Assembly: GCF_007990775.1 (NCBI RefSeq) | Contig: NZ_BJXB01000051.1 | Span: 1-20,282, forward strand | From: Deinococcus cellulosilyticus NBRC 106333 = KACC 11606 | GTDB lineage: Bacteria > Deinococcota > Deinococci > Deinococcales > Deinococcaceae | Length of the DNA stretch: 20,282 bases | Reading direction: 5' to 3' | Part shown: piece by piece, positions 8,601-14,267 of the stretch | Numbering within the stretch: position 1 is the stretch's first letter | How the letters are laid out: each line of letters opens with the position of its first letter | Position numbers and translations under genes: made by a program | Notes under the pieces: model-generated | What the model saw: only the letters and a program-made list of their open reading frames with translations | Told to the model about the DNA's origin: nothing | Databases searched by the model: none

Positions 8601-9350
8601 ATGGGTATACTGGCTCAACTGGGCACTGTACCCGTAAGTGGTGTCGTTGTACCCGGCAATGGTGCTGGTGACGGGCAGGTTGTCCCGATTGAATGTTGTC
8701 CTGGTGCGGGTCTGCCAGTCCGACAGCAACGCTGGATTCATGCCGCTCGTTAACTTCTCCCCGGACACCACTGGTGTTTCCGACTCAATGGTCACCGTGT
8801 AGTACTTGACGTTGTTGGTGGTGTAAGCGTAGGTCAGTTTCACCACCAACCTGTCGTACGTCCCTCCATCTGTCCGGCTGGTTCCGGTGACTTCCAGCAA
8901 AGCCTGGTCACTGAAGCCTTTCACCACCACCTGACTGTGGCTGCTGGAATGGACCGTGGCCCCCTTGACCGTCCACGCCAGTCCACCCCCGTACTCGTCA
9001 GTGCTCGTCCCCGTCACCGTCAGCGTTCCCGTCTCCGCAACGGTCTGCCCACTGGAGACATTCAAATCCACATTGATCGGCAGGTTGCTGGTGGCACCAG
9101 TGTTCACTTTCGGCGTGCGGTACACCGTCTCACCCGTCAAATTCCCTTTTGAGTCGTACCCGTAATGCGTGCTCTTCCCACTGGGTTCAATCATCCCGGC
9201 GGTGAAGCCATTGAGGTAGTACTGGTACGTCCACTTCAAGGGTGTGGTGGAATTCCCGTTGACCGGGTCCACCACCTCCACTTCCCGCTCGACCAGCTGG
9301 CTGTTCTTGTCAAACTGGTACCGTTCGGTTTTGTCGGTGCCGTCTTTCAC
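2619..9350 (-). CDS. YD-repeat (Rhs-like) polymorphic toxin, main C-terminal part
   Basis: 2243 residues from GTG 9350. The frame is open further upstream to the C8 run, so this is the downstream part of a frameshifted gene of about 2,740 codons, not an independent gene. Residues 1-1500 carry many YD repeats (YQYDALGQVVYALKAG, YDPYGRIQQQTVDG, YSYDAFGRKVTEQEY, YFYDGLGRRIREIFN), which build the shell that encloses the toxin. Residues about 1538-1748 are a Pro/Asn/Gly/Ser-rich linker. Residues 1750-1960 are a helical pre-toxin segment with a hydrophobic stretch (LTMLGAVNGYAAARGLVGLI). The Hint domain is 1965-2121 and the toxin tip 2122-2243. The canonical Rhs core (YYYRARYYDP-x-x-GRF) is not seen. 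Base composition changes along the gene: 4,750-5,980 and 3,420-4,100 are A+T-rich, 7,300-10,800 G+C-rich. Contact-dependent or secreted antibacterial action is inferred from the family. Confidence 0.85.
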   Translation of the reverse strand: MKDGTDKTERYQFDKNSQLVEREVEVVDPVNGNSTTPLKWTYQYYLNGFTAGMIEPSGKSTHYGYDSKGNLTGETVYRTPKVNTGATSNLPINVDLNVSSGQTVAETGTLTVTGTSTDEYGGGLAWTVKGATVHSSSHSQVVVKGFSDQALLEVTGTSRTDGGTYDRLVVKLTYAYTTNNVKYYTVTIESETPVVSGEKLTSGMNPALLSDWQTRTRTTFNRDNLPVTSTIAGYNDTTYGYSAQLSQYTHDHYTQENTPYHLKSQTVIQCLTSNPEAASPSCDASEASATPQYTKSTFDPEGRLISQEVGAGGPVAQVKTQTQFTYFNPGVTWKQMYTSEQGVEGTAQSATGTIRQYQDQVWYVKDGNATTRYQYDALGQVVYALKAGPDGLSDRRYLVAGINASNKDNPTYHQMLTYSLFNGFGQPTYSRVIQLDGSTVVIPVLQRSVQVYGASGELLSSWEGQKENTTQYTYTNNFGPSFGQVIQVKWGEGDGSTVTTTRKTTDYLYDPYGRIQQQTVDGFITQYGYNSLDQLVSEKWFLDPNSTSGTFGEKKTRYHITGQPDQVTEVVNGERPVGGSVSDTVVTRMEVNKLGQVTQVTAPDGGVVLSTYDGRGQVVRTIDRRLTMNSGDDDAQSTYFKYDSTGKLLRVLKPILRKNAGSAYQDLRRPYVQYSYDAFGRKVTEQEYIGNRTAPVSSAEFYSGSFVFSSVAEDFKTTQYEYNNQDQVTRVTNPRGYATTMEYDPAGNDWKTEQEVYKGDDAGANYAYPSQKWRTIYQSFDALGRVYQTFDGLGYERRKTYNMLGSVTAEIEPAPTAAGTLMVRKVFTYTRSGLLESILEPSVAEGAQLPVIPANMATSLWESNETSVPHLIKTEYRRYGNRAYPDIISKAYLDNAAGTSNAVSTTYTYGRDGQLLTEAVNASGSVPSTALTSSFYDSRGLLIYRKHWDNYVEINSYDRMGQKTRDGSVFPAFDLQYDLMGNETQRTVKREQFTNLPQPNVPASLETITQTTKFQYNSLDLPIRMEGGPGESHWYGYRSDGMKTYETNGVFNGSLNSSYSWSSLTAGMTAGSVKYLTLDSLGQVIQERLDSEYTRQYFYDGLGRRIREIFNTVTPNDTSVYITSNQTKDFLFDLNGNLIKINDIDYSFYPSNHLWDEETDPTHTHATYNYRGLDTTKHSYYQDGKIKTSGTKIHEYDRLGRSTRDGNVKISYTSNSLYNVREFTLYLPESTEKEKTIVEFYDFNRQLSRKDTDSNRIYDNSAANTYNYTNERYDHNIIFSDSCYGDYDHCNPAPCADTKFCALDQYASHSYRTILSIKESATSTVTYSYHHKGAEPPKLESINRDTLDDEGNIVKTEYTDKEVNYYNDYDKSFQRTYRLTPSGKRIGMSLAGYTHEFSYDYRETQNYSGIYSSLCSTARSIVFSKKYNPDGVVSKVIYQYSNTREEPNGNDYCSVDGAYDFSYDYFGNQTEGIFQTTKTYRNNDDGVVSSGTLTAIDRHQNTYLHGELIQSVTEKLLGKTPEANSKWMPGPERTSIVTRDLSWSGLETSLVQNLISPFQITSTPTEFQAPTPSSSVGLGASSVDAPEGFGNPFGVSTVLPPSDVQVTQNNTGVTGFSNPLPTPDQLQNNTETQTEPLDPSEFGPPVPLTDANPNGMGASGVSDSNDLTTSTHLGVGQATLPVPELNPNLSGNTGSTGVVAPDSELNPNIGGTNGNTGGYSGTGSGVISPEHLGVEMLTPVTSFSSTSVSQATSCGDQGTASNLESKVALEKENIKKELGEKEVCGYIESSVYHEIDKWFFWDSGDKIVLKQKILFIDEYLKSMGRSPQERLDFFKGLQMGMASRDREGMRQGVNDAYRLALKGSVAYSQGRPEEAQTLGRAMTESMRAATEAADANTAYGMALADAGLTMLGAVNGYAAARGLVGLIGKYGFKGALTTLKTTVKTNWSAFLRETGENCFRRASLHSFDGNTPVWTKYGLAAIATLTIGTPVLAFNEKTREQGYYPITQVFENHDPQITGLVIENPETKALEYLTTTPEHPFYVTERSDGEPRPKPEGHPDLSDKWVGAGHLKVGDKLKQADGTLGEVRYVNTIQEARTMYNLEVEEAHTFFVGTQGWLVHNCIAQSRINLAKGPTRFTPIRNSGNPISAGWDHVVSGHFNRPVSNSRSVFTITEDELKAVLTSKQVVQSPITADATVAGQFIREVDVGFNIGLTTLKDGGVATSRMRIFTDSKGNLITAFPIK
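2622..2987 (-). other. Toxin tip domain, BECR-like RNase candidate
   Basis: The last 122 residues after the Hint cleavage site, starting with Cys. Visible motifs are GWDHVVSGHFN (two His five residues apart, H32 and H37), SRSVFTITEDEL, and a C-terminal GNLITAFPIK. The H-x4-H element plus a terminal T-A-[FY]-P strand recalls barnase/EndoU/colicin E5-D/RelE (BECR) toxin families. The assignment rests on motif pattern only; a different nuclease fold is possible. It is more A+T-rich than the Hint domain, as is usual for exchangeable tips. Confidence 0.5.
2988..3458 (-). other. Hint (hedgehog/intein-type) self-cleaving pre-toxin domain
   Basis: 157 residues with the usual landmarks in order: start block SFDGNTPV, then TIGTPVLAFNEKT, the B-block TTPEHPFYV, AGHLKVGDKL, and the end YNLEVEEAHTFFVGTQGWLVHN split from the following Cys. 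The first residue is Ser instead of the common Cys nucleophile. The terminal Asn-Cys (HN/C) pair is intact. In polymorphic toxins this domain releases the C-terminal tip by autoproteolysis. Confidence 0.85.
4110..4740 (-). other. Low-complexity Pro/Asn/Gly/Thr linker of the toxin
   Basis: About 210 residues rich in P, N, G, S and T, with near-repeats such as PELNPNLSGNTGSTG followed by SELNPNIGGTNGNTGG. It replaces the conserved Rhs core that normally sits between YD shell and tip. It is G+C-richer than its flanks. Likely a flexible spacer or cell-surface linker; no fold is evident. Confidence 0.7.
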
Positions 9351-9351
9351 T

Positions 9352-10842
9352 TCAATCCCGAAGCCTGTGGTGGGGATGGGTGCAGCATCCGTGAGTGGGG
9401 TGCCACTGGCATCCCGGTAGGTGTAGGTCAGGCTTTCTCCAGCGTTGCTGGTAAACGCCTTGACTCTGGGGGGGGTTGCTGCTCTCGTTGTAGGTGTAGG
9501 TGTACGTCAGGCTGCTGGTTGCTGCAGAGCCAGTGGTGCGCAGGATGGGCTTCTTGAGTTCGGTGAGCAGCACGTGACCCTGAGCGACTTTGTAAGCAAA
9601 GTTAAAGGTGCGGGCCATGTACCCGCCCGCCGTACTGGTCCCGTTCTCGAAGGTGTCGGTGGTGCAGGGGTCCCGGAAGTTGTAGGTGCTGTCCGTGGGA
9701 TTTCCGCAGGTGCTGTTCACCACAGCAGGATCAGGGTTCTCCCGTCCATTCTGGGCGATGTACATCACCTGCTTCACCACCAGGCTCGACACCGCCCCGG
9801 GAATGTCGTACGCAAAACGGGTCTGTCGGGTCCAACTGTTCGCATCACTGGGGTCCTGCAGCAGTTCGTTGATGGCCAGCAGCACCGGAGGTTGGGTGCT
9901 GAGGTTCTGGTACCTTTTCCACACGAAGGTGGTGACCCGACCCCACTCGTCTTTCACTTTGCTGATCAACCCTGGCGTGTTCAAGTTGACGTCTTTGTTG
10001 TACTCAATCTGGGTTTTCGGGGATGCCCCGATGCCTTCGGGGTCGTTGTTCAGGGCACTGCGGTACTGCTGGGAGAGGTTCTGTTTGAAGTCGACATGCT
10101 CGCCGTCTTCAAAGAAGGTGCTGCGGTTCCCACTGTGGTCGTACAGGTGCGCCACCCACTCATGGGTGCTGCGGGAGGCAATCCAGGTTTTCACGAAGAC
10201 CAGGTACTGCTCGGGGACCTGAATGCCGGGGGTGCTTTCACTGGCGTAAATCGCCACCTGAGCGTCGGTGTAGTTGGTGCTTTCTGGGGTGCTGCCTGTG
10301 GCGGGGGTGACTTTGAACACAGTTTTGCTGGCGTAACGCTGCAACCAGCTGGGCAAATTGGGGTCCGTGAGGTTCAGGTTGCTTTTGAGGTTGTAACGGG
10401 TTCCACTGCCGTCCCCGGAGTAGATGAACCAGGGGCCTTTGAGCTGTGTGCTGCCGGGGATGCCGTTGTATCCGGCGAGTCTGAGTTTGCTTTGCAGGTT
10501 CCAGTTGCTCCCTGCCAGGGTGTGTTGTTTTTTTTCGTCTTTGTCTTTGCTGGGGTCGAGGATGTTGTTTCGCCCTAAACTACCGGTGTCGACGTACACA
10601 TTTCCGGTGGCGAGGTTGATGGCGTCACTGACTTCTCCGAAGCCGGGGGTGTTGAAGGCGAGGACTTCGATGGGGAGGTCACTGACCCCTGCTCCGGGCC
10701 GGGCGTAGAGGCTGGGGGCGGCGGCAGCCATCGGAAGGAATTGCTGGATCAGGTAGAGGAGGGCGAAGGTGAGCCCGAGGCTTCTTCGGGTGGTGTCTGA
10801 AGTCACCGGGGTGCGCTTACGATTCCTGAGATAAAAATTCAT
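9352..10842 (-). CDS. Exported YD-repeat toxin, N-terminal part (up to the frameshift)
   Basis: As read, a 496-aa product. Residues 1-41 look like a Sec signal peptide: a basic start (NFYLRNRKRT), hydrophobic LGLTFALLYLIQQFLP, and a small-residue site AAAAP. The rest is the globular N-terminal region of YD-repeat proteins (INLATGNVYVDTG near residue 75; LTYTYTYNESS near 450). After residue about 455 the frame is wrong: the last 40 residues (QSQGVYQQRWRKPD onward) resemble nothing, while the alternate frame continues the YD repeats (LTYTYRDASGTPL). Removing one C from the C8 run rejoins both parts. Start ATG 10842 has no good Shine-Dalgarno. It was chosen because it gives the complete signal peptide. 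Confidence 0.85.
   Translation of the reverse strand: MNFYLRNRKRTPVTSDTTRRSLGLTFALLYLIQQFLPMAAAAPSLYARPGAGVSDLPIEVLAFNTPGFGEVSDAINLATGNVYVDTGSLGRNNILDPSKDKDEKKQHTLAGSNWNLQSKLRLAGYNGIPGSTQLKGPWFIYSGDGSGTRYNLKSNLNLTDPNLPSWLQRYASKTVFKVTPATGSTPESTNYTDAQVAIYASESTPGIQVPEQYLVFVKTWIASRSTHEWVAHLYDHSGNRSTFFEDGEHVDFKQNLSQQYRSALNNDPEGIGASPKTQIEYNKDVNLNTPGLISKVKDEWGRVTTFVWKRYQNLSTQPPVLLAINELLQDPSDANSWTRQTRFAYDIPGAVSSLVVKQVMYIAQNGRENPDPAVVNSTCGNPTDSTYNFRDPCTTDTFENGTSTAGGYMARTFNFAYKVAQGHVLLTELKKPILRTTGSAATSSLTYTYTYNESSNPPQSQGVYQQRWRKPDLHLPGCQWHPTHGCCTHPHHRLRD
9468..9475 (-). other. C8 homopolymer at the frameshift of the toxin gene
   Basis: Eight G on the plus strand (C8 in the coding strand). With seven C the reading would be N-P-P-R-V-K-A-F-T-S, restoring one continuous YD-repeat protein. 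With eight it leads into a short false tail. Such tracts are typical phase-variation sites and equally typical sequencing-error sites. Confidence 0.85.
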
Positions 10843-10853
10843 ACAATTTTAAT

Positions 10854-10878
10854 GTTTCACAGTTTCATTTCAGTTTCA
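10854..10878 (-). promoter_or_regulatory. Three GTTTCA repeats just upstream of the toxin start
   Basis: GTTTCA (TGAAAC in the coding direction) occurs at 10854, 10862 and 10873, 12-36 bases before the toxin ATG. They may be a regulator site or chance in an A+T-rich leader. The remaining bases up to the IS boundary at 10970 show no gene. Confidence 0.3.
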
Positions 10879-10933
10879 ACTCAATCTCATAGGAAAATGC
10901 GCTGGGGTCACAAGAGTAAGCCTCTTATGCACC

Positions 10934-10964
10934 TTCGGGGAACCTGATGTAACTGGCCCTGCCA
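10934..10964. repeat. Left half of the imperfect palindrome used as IS target
   Basis: The arms TTCGGGGAA (10934-10942) and GGCCCTGCCA (10955-10964) are complementary, one mismatch each, to TTTCCCGAA (13593-13601) and TGGCAGGTCC (13566-13575) on the far side of the IS. Without the IS and one GAAC copy, the inner arms would face each other across a 14-base loop (ttatcGAACgtttg). Confidence 0.65.
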
Positions 10965-10969
10965 TTATC

Positions 10970-10973
10970 GAAC
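10970..10973. repeat. Target-site duplication, left copy (GAAC)
   Basis: GAAC directly abuts the left terminal inverted repeat and is matched by GAAC at 13557-13560 directly outside the right one. This is what transposition with a 4-base staggered cut leaves. Confidence 0.75.
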
Positions 10974-10992
10974 GGACACTGTTGGCGAATTC
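10974..10992 (+). repeat. IS terminal inverted repeat, left
   Basis: GGACACTGTTGGCGAATTC, identical in all 19 positions to the complement of 13538-13556. Confidence 0.85.
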
Positions 10993-11130
10993 CCCCGCGT
11001 TTCGACCACCTGTTATACTGGGAAACACCACTTGGCACCCTGAAATGGAGCACCCTTTCTGTTTCCGAGTACCCATGCGCCACCGCTGATCACTTCTCAA
11101 GTCTGTAAAGATATCAAAAGTGGAGAATAA

Positions 11131-11694
11131 ATGTATTTTGTCATGAGGAGCACCTTAAAGACCTATAAGGGCAGGTTGATTCGCGCTATACCAGAGGACT
11201 ACATTTTCAAAAAATGTAGTCCTGCTTGGTGGCTCGGCGAGCCCTTCAGAAGAAAACCCAAAGAGTTCATTTACTCCATCGAGGAAAAAGCACCCCGTTA
11301 TGATGTCATAAGTGCGTCTGGTATGATGCCAATATGCAGCCAGAAATTCCTTGACACTATTCAAGAAAATGATATCAAGTTTGAATCCTTTCCGGTTACC
11401 GTCCTGGGAAAAAACTCCAAGATGCCTCTTGATGTAAAATATTATGTATTTCATTTACTGGAAATCAAGGACCCTGGTATTGATGTTGAGCGATCCATCA
11501 TATATACCATCAACAACCAGACCAAGATAGAGAAACTTGAAGTCTCTGCTCAAGTGATGGATTCACAACCCATGATGTTTTTCGCAAAGGAGCTGGGTCC
11601 TTCTGTGTTTGTGCATCAGAATTTAGTAAAACAACTTGAAGAAAATAAAATTACTGGATTAAGATTTATACCATTGGAACAATATACCTCGTGA
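11131..11694 (+). CDS. Imm11/DUF1629-like immunity protein, orphan passenger of the IS
   Basis: 187-aa soluble protein. The pattern fits the Imm11 (DUF1629) immunity family: IPEDYIF near the start, a central DVISASGMMPICSQKFLDTI (polymorphic-toxin immunity families of this type carry a similar s-x-x-x-P-x-x-S-x-x-x-x element), then FPVTVLG and YYVFHLLEIKDPGID, and a C-terminal VHQNLVKQLEENKITGLRFI. GGAG five bases before ATG supports the start. The gene is clearly A+T-richer than the transposase. It points away from the giant toxin and sits inside the IS repeats, so it is not the cognate partner of the adjacent tip. It may protect against toxins of other cells. Family call by pattern, moderately sure. 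Confidence 0.65.
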   Translation: MYFVMRSTLKTYKGRLIRAIPEDYIFKKCSPAWWLGEPFRRKPKEFIYSIEEKAPRYDVISASGMMPICSQKFLDTIQENDIKFESFPVTVLGKNSKMPLDVKYYVFHLLEIKDPGIDVERSIIYTINNQTKIEKLEVSAQVMDSQPMMFFAKELGPSVFVHQNLVKQLEENKITGLRFIPLEQYTS

Positions 11695-11793
11695 TCACAG
11701 AATCCAGTCATCCAAATTCCGCTGATCTTTTGTGATCTCACTTGTATCCAGTTTAGATGTGTTCAATTGGATTGCTTTCAACCCCAATGATGA

Positions 11794-13485
11794 TCAACAC
11801 CTGTTCGCTGTTTCTGCCCTGCGCGCAGTTTTCTTTGCCCGGATGGGTTGCATTCGGGCAAGTGCTGAGATTCGGGTGGGCTGGGGCCTTTCGCCCACCA
11901 ACCAGTTCCCCAGTCGGCTGTAGTTGATGGCCAAGGCGATAAAAATGTTCTGAAAGTGGGTTTTTTTTAGCCCTCGGTACCGGCTCTTCCGGAGCCCAAA
12001 AGCTCGGACCCCTTGCGAAAAAACACTTTCCACCCCTGCCCGCAACTGGTAGAGCTTTTTACCTTCCTCAGAATTGTGCAAATCTCGGGCCTGCTGCAAG
12101 GCTTCCAGACGATCACGAGGTTGAAGTTTGAGTTGCCTCCCGCGTTTTGCGGTGGTGCATTTCTTGCGCAGAGCACAACCTGCACATTCTTCTTCTCTGA
12201 AACTCACCTGCACGGCCGCATCAGAAAGGTCTGTTTTGCGAAGGATCCACGACGTGGAGGTGGCCCCACTGGGGCAAATCACTTTCTTTTCGTCCCAGAG
12301 TACCGTGAAGTCCCTCACATCAAATCGATCCTCAGGACCTTTTTTCCAGTCTCGGGTGCCCCTGGGAGGTCCGATCAATTGAATGCCGTACTGAGATTGA
12401 GACTCACACAGCTGGTTTGCACTGATGTAACCGGCATCCACCCAGTGTTGGGCAGGCAACAATGCCTGCTTTTCCAGGGCCTGGTGGATCAACGCTAGCC
12501 GAGGAGCATCATGTGCTTCAGCAGTGGTGGTATCGACGTGCACGATCAAATGGGGCAGGTCTTCATCACAGGATTCCGTGAAATGCACCTTGTATCCGAC
12601 CCATTCTTTCCCTCGTTTGGTGCTGTATTTGGCTTCACTTTCGTAAGGCGACTCCACACCCTGACGAGAGGGGGGCAATTCGTCATTGGGGACCAGGGTC
12701 ACACCATACTCAGTCAGCTTGAAATGCCGTTTCCAGATGCATTTGAATGTCTCCACCTCTGGGAAGGCCCTCTGAAGAATTTCTCTGGCGCTTTCCTGGC
12801 CCAGAGCGCAAAGCATGACATAACCATCCATTCCAACCATCCGGATGAATTCGGCTTTGTCTCCTTCTTTTTTCGGCAGGCGGAAATTTTCGATGCGGTG
12901 GGCATATTTGGCGTACCAGTGGTTGGGCACATGGGTCCTGACCCAGTCCGGGAAATGGGTGGCCAGGGTGTTGAGCACAGCGCGCAGGGTCTCAGCCACC
13001 AGCTCGTAACGGTTCATGACGCGCAGATACGCCAGGATATGGGTGGAGTCGGTGCGTTGTTTGCCTCGGGTTTTCAGCAAGCCCTGGTCTTTGCAACATT
13101 GCAAAAGCCCTTCCAGGGAGGTCAGAGGATTTTCCTGTTGCAGAAGGCGATCCCGGAATTCACTGAGCACGCTGTAGTGGAAACCGGGGTCTGTGAGGTC
13201 CATGGACAGGGCATATTTCCAATCGATTCTGGCCCTGGCAGCATGGGCCGCTTCCCGGTCAGTAAGGTTTTCACTGAACTGCAAGATGGTGACCAACAGG
13301 AGCCGCCAGGGTGGGAGGGCGGGCTTGCCACGGGTGGGGTAGAGTTCTGTGAAGTCGATGCTGGCGAGAAAAGGTTCAAAGGCATCTCGGAAACGCATAG
13401 GTGGAGCGGGTTGAGGAAAGACGGCCTGGGCGACTTGTCGGGTGACCTTCGGAATGCTGGGAATGCTTTGAGTTTTCAGGGACAT
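11794..13485 (-). CDS. IS1182-family DDE transposase
   Basis: 563 aa from ATG 13485 (MSLKTQSIP). An in-frame ATG at 13506 would add seven residues, and neither has a strong Shine-Dalgarno. The N-terminal domain (DFTELYPTRGKPALPPWRLL, SENLTDREAAHAARARIDWK) is typical of IS1182/IS5-like transposases. Catalytic acids are D146 (RTDSTHILA), D350 (WVDAGYISANQL) and E486 (RAGVESVFSQGVRAFGLRKSRY). A Cys cluster (CPSG then CAGCALRKKC) between D350 and E486 forms the family's zinc-ribbon-like insert. No internal stop or frameshift, so probably active. Confidence 0.93.
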   Translation of the reverse strand: MSLKTQSIPSIPKVTRQVAQAVFPQPAPPMRFRDAFEPFLASIDFTELYPTRGKPALPPWRLLLVTILQFSENLTDREAAHAARARIDWKYALSMDLTDPGFHYSVLSEFRDRLLQQENPLTSLEGLLQCCKDQGLLKTRGKQRTDSTHILAYLRVMNRYELVAETLRAVLNTLATHFPDWVRTHVPNHWYAKYAHRIENFRLPKKEGDKAEFIRMVGMDGYVMLCALGQESAREILQRAFPEVETFKCIWKRHFKLTEYGVTLVPNDELPPSRQGVESPYESEAKYSTKRGKEWVGYKVHFTESCDEDLPHLIVHVDTTTAEAHDAPRLALIHQALEKQALLPAQHWVDAGYISANQLCESQSQYGIQLIGPPRGTRDWKKGPEDRFDVRDFTVLWDEKKVICPSGATSTSWILRKTDLSDAAVQVSFREEECAGCALRKKCTTAKRGRQLKLQPRDRLEALQQARDLHNSEEGKKLYQLRAGVESVFSQGVRAFGLRKSRYRGLKKTHFQNIFIALAINYSRLGNWLVGERPQPTRISALARMQPIRAKKTARRAETANRC

Positions 13486-13497
13486 AACCCAGTTTGC

Positions 13498-13525
13498 ATC
13501 TGGCATAATTTTTGTTCTGCCAGAT
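13498..13525. promoter_or_regulatory. Inverted repeat in the transposase leader
   Basis: ATCTGGCA and TGCCAGAT are perfect complements separated by 12 A+T-rich bases, 13 bases upstream of ATG 13485 and spanning the alternative ATG 13506. It could be a transposase binding site, an operator, or an RNA hairpin limiting translation. It supports 13485 as the start. Confidence 0.4.
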
Positions 13526-13537
13526 GGGCAACAGGTC

Positions 13538-13556
13538 GAATTCGCCAACAGTGTCC
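13538..13556 (-). repeat. IS terminal inverted repeat, right
   Basis: GAATTCGCCAACAGTGTCC, exact complement of the left terminal repeat. Confidence 0.85.
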
Positions 13557-13560
13557 GAAC
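13557..13560. repeat. Target-site duplication, right copy (GAAC)
   Basis: Directly outside the right terminal repeat; pairs with 10970-10973. Confidence 0.75.
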
Positions 13561-13565
13561 GTTTG

Positions 13566-13601
13566 TGGCAGGTCCTCAACCCCTGGATTCGCTTTCCCGA
13601 A
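13566..13601. repeat. Right half of the imperfect palindrome used as IS target
   Basis: TGGCAGGTCC (13566-13575) and TTTCCCGAA (13593-13601) complement the left-side arms at 10955-10964 and 10934-10942. Before the insertion this dyad lay between the divergent toxin and serine recombinase genes. Confidence 0.6.
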
Positions 13602-13629
13602 AGCCTCGTAGAACGACTGCCAAAATCAG

Positions 13630-13642
13630 ATGCCACAATCAA
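13630..13642 (+). repeat. 13-bp direct repeat before the serine recombinase
   Basis: ATGCCACAATCAA, repeated exactly at 14339-14351. Similarity extends imperfectly on both sides (CAAAA just upstream; GC and GAA downstream). The pair brackets the recombinase gene 697 bases inside. It could be recombinase sites or the trace of an insertion. Confidence 0.6.
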
Positions 13643-13664
13643 GCGGCTGAACTACACTGGAGGC

Positions 13665-14267
13665 ATGAGTTCTGACAGCAAAACCCCCACCGGCCCCAGG
13701 GTTGGCTACGCCCGGGTCTCCACCCGGGACCAGAACCTGGATTCCCAGATCGATGCCCTCAAAGCTGCGGGGTGTCGGCGGATCTTCAAGGACACCCTCA
13801 CCGGGTCCAAGGCAGACCGGCCAGGGCTGGGAGAAGCCCTGAACTATTTGCGTGAAGGGGACACCCTGGTGGTCTGGAAACTCGACCGACTCGGTCGGAG
13901 CTTGCAGAACCTCATTGAAACAGTGAAACTGCTGGAAGCCAGGGGAATTCATCTGTTGGTGTTGACTGAGGGCATCAACACCAACAGTGCCAATGGTCTG
14001 CTGTTCTTCCACATTTTCGGTGCCCTGGCGGAATTCGAGCGGGAAGTGATTCGTGAGCGTACCCATGCTGGGTTGCAGGCAGCACGGGCCAGAGGTCGTA
14101 AAGGGGGACGCAAGCCCAGCCTGAGTCCAGAGAAACAGAAGATGGCACTGGAACTGTTGAGCAATCCAGAGCACCGCATCAAAGATGTGGCCCAGGGGCT
14201 TGGGGTATCAGAGCGCACCCTGTTTCGCCTGCGTCAACAGATGTCAAAAGACGACTCAGAGACTTAG
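13665..14267 (+). CDS. Small serine recombinase (resolvase/invertase family)
   Basis: 200 aa. The N-terminal catalytic domain has VGYARVSTRDQNLDSQIDAL with the nucleophile Ser in ARVST (about S17), followed by LTGSKADRPGL, DTLVVWKLDRLGRSL and AEFEREVIRERTHAGL, all family hallmarks. The C-terminal HTH (residues 165-190: RIKDVAQGLGVSERTLFRL) binds the recombination site. Start ATG 13665 is the last possible one before the catalytic block. GGAGG is only one base upstream, which is unusually close. It may resolve cointegrates of a transposon or invert DNA. No Tn3-type transposase is nearby. Confidence 0.92.
   Translation: MSSDSKTPTGPRVGYARVSTRDQNLDSQIDALKAAGCRRIFKDTLTGSKADRPGLGEALNYLREGDTLVVWKLDRLGRSLQNLIETVKLLEARGIHLLVLTEGINTNSANGLLFFHIFGALAEFEREVIRERTHAGLQAARARGRKGGRKPSLSPEKQKMALELLSNPEHRIKDVAQGLGVSERTLFRLRQQMSKDDSET

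Larger units (their letters stand above)
10974..13556 (-). mobile_element. IS1182-like insertion carrying an Imm11-like passenger gene (2,583 bp)
   Basis: Boundaries come from a perfect 19-bp terminal inverted repeat (GGACACTGTTGGCGAATTC at 10974-10992, its complement at 13538-13556), extended inward by weaker similarity (CGACC..CTGTT on both sides), and flanked by GAAC duplications. Content: a plus-strand immunity-like gene (11131-11694) and a convergent minus-strand transposase (11794-13485). The element is longer than usual for the family because of the passenger. It lies between the divergent toxin and serine recombinase genes, in the loop of a palindrome. IS1182 elements are known to favour palindromic targets. 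Confidence 0.8.

Noticed and set aside
9445..10578. Long plus-strand open frame of 377 codons opposite the toxin N-terminus
   Set aside because: It is antisense to a recognisable YD-repeat protein with signal peptide, has no family pattern and no ribosome-binding site; a shadow of G+C-rich codon bias.
10876..11100. Minus-strand frame upstream of the toxin whose EFANSVR..AGP part resembles a plus-strand translation near 13540
   Set aside because: The shared peptide is explained by the IS terminal inverted repeat and the palindromic target on both sides, not by a shared gene.
11838..11862. TTGCCCG / CGGGCAA hairpin near the 3' end of the transposase gene
   Set aside because: It lies inside the coding region with no T-rich tail on either strand; not convincing as a terminator.
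11961..11968. T8 run in the transposase gene as a programmed frameshift site
   Set aside because: It lies close to the C-terminal end after the catalytic Glu, and the frame on both sides is already continuous.
12511..13611. Plus-strand open frame of 366 codons opposite the transposase
   Set aside because: Antisense shadow of a transposase with complete DDE residues; it also runs across the IS boundary.
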